A DNA stretch of 64,000 nucleotides from Conchocele bisecta. Taxonomy: Eukaryota > Mollusca > Bivalvia > Lucinida > Thyasiridae. Made by a program: the position numbers and the translations under genes. Of the stretch, positions 63,799-64,000 are shown piece after piece. Positions within the stretch are counted from its first letter, which is position 1. Each line of letters begins with the position of its first letter. The notes beneath the pieces are model-generated. The model saw nothing but the letters and a program-made list of their open reading frames with translations, was not told the DNA's origin and did not search any database. Location of the stretch: NCBI GenBank assembly GCA_029237695.1, contig CM055267.1, forward strand, positions 13,295,043 to 13,359,042, given 5' to 3'.

Positions 63799-64000
63799 GT
63801 AGAATAACCCTTAGCCTTTCTTTATTGGACTATTGGATACAGACTATATTTGTGGCTGTGACTGGAGAAATGGCGCTTATGAGATTTGTGACCAGTGTAG
63901 CTCCTGATCAAATAGCACACTCCGGTAGCCTATTAACAAGCCTGTTTCCTACAAAGTTTGGTAGTTATTCTCTACATGTATGAAACACTGGACAAAAATT

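Overview
The window looks like nuclear DNA of a bivalve mollusc. It is AT-rich, intron-rich and packed with repeats typical of bivalves: pearl-like/Helentron-type elements with a (GTCC)n tract and tandem core units carrying TCAAGGTCA, many TIR-bearing MITEs, tRNA-derived SINEs, LINE relics and a Mutator-like transposase of the family common in marine invertebrates. No bacterial-type genes are present. The assignment rests on my recognition of these families, not on a database search.

The one clearly readable host gene is TBL3 (UTP13), a WD40 protein of the nucleolar U3 snoRNP/SSU processome, on the + strand. I reconstructed 16 coding exons between 31933 and 59972. All have GT-AG borders, all phases agree, and together they give about 660 codons colinear with vertebrate TBL3. 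The first coding exon and the C-terminal UTP13 domain were not found. A second host gene is represented by one minus-strand exon (7707..7970) that starts a RING-finger protein; its other exons were not found.

Layout. 1-4700: AT-rich DNA with two oppositely oriented ~160-bp-periodic arrays carrying AAGATGGCCGCC-like motifs. 6150-14780: small MITEs, degenerate pearl-like arrays, the RING exon, SINE fragments and two dead LINE reverse transcriptase copies. 14780-18000: unrecognised, somewhat more GC-rich DNA. 18200-18705: another LINE RT fragment. 19930-22180: two TIR elements. 22207-26117: a Mutator-like transposase unit, with an antisense His-Cys-box endonuclease-like ORF, sitting between ~480-bp direct repeats. 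26690-30840: SINE plus pearl-like elements. 31230-59972: TBL3 with large repeat-filled introns. 60000-64000: repeats only.

The most unusual features are: (a) the transposase/His-Cys endonuclease unit between nearly substitution-free direct repeats, which resembles a giant target duplication; (b) three unrelated intronic minisatellites that abut or copy TBL3 splice junctions, including one that multiplies the exon 6 5' splice site about twenty times and one whose open frame runs in phase into exon 2; (c) an exon 16 acceptor formed by a SINE tail; (d) repeated MITE insertion into the (GTCC)n tract of pearl-like elements.
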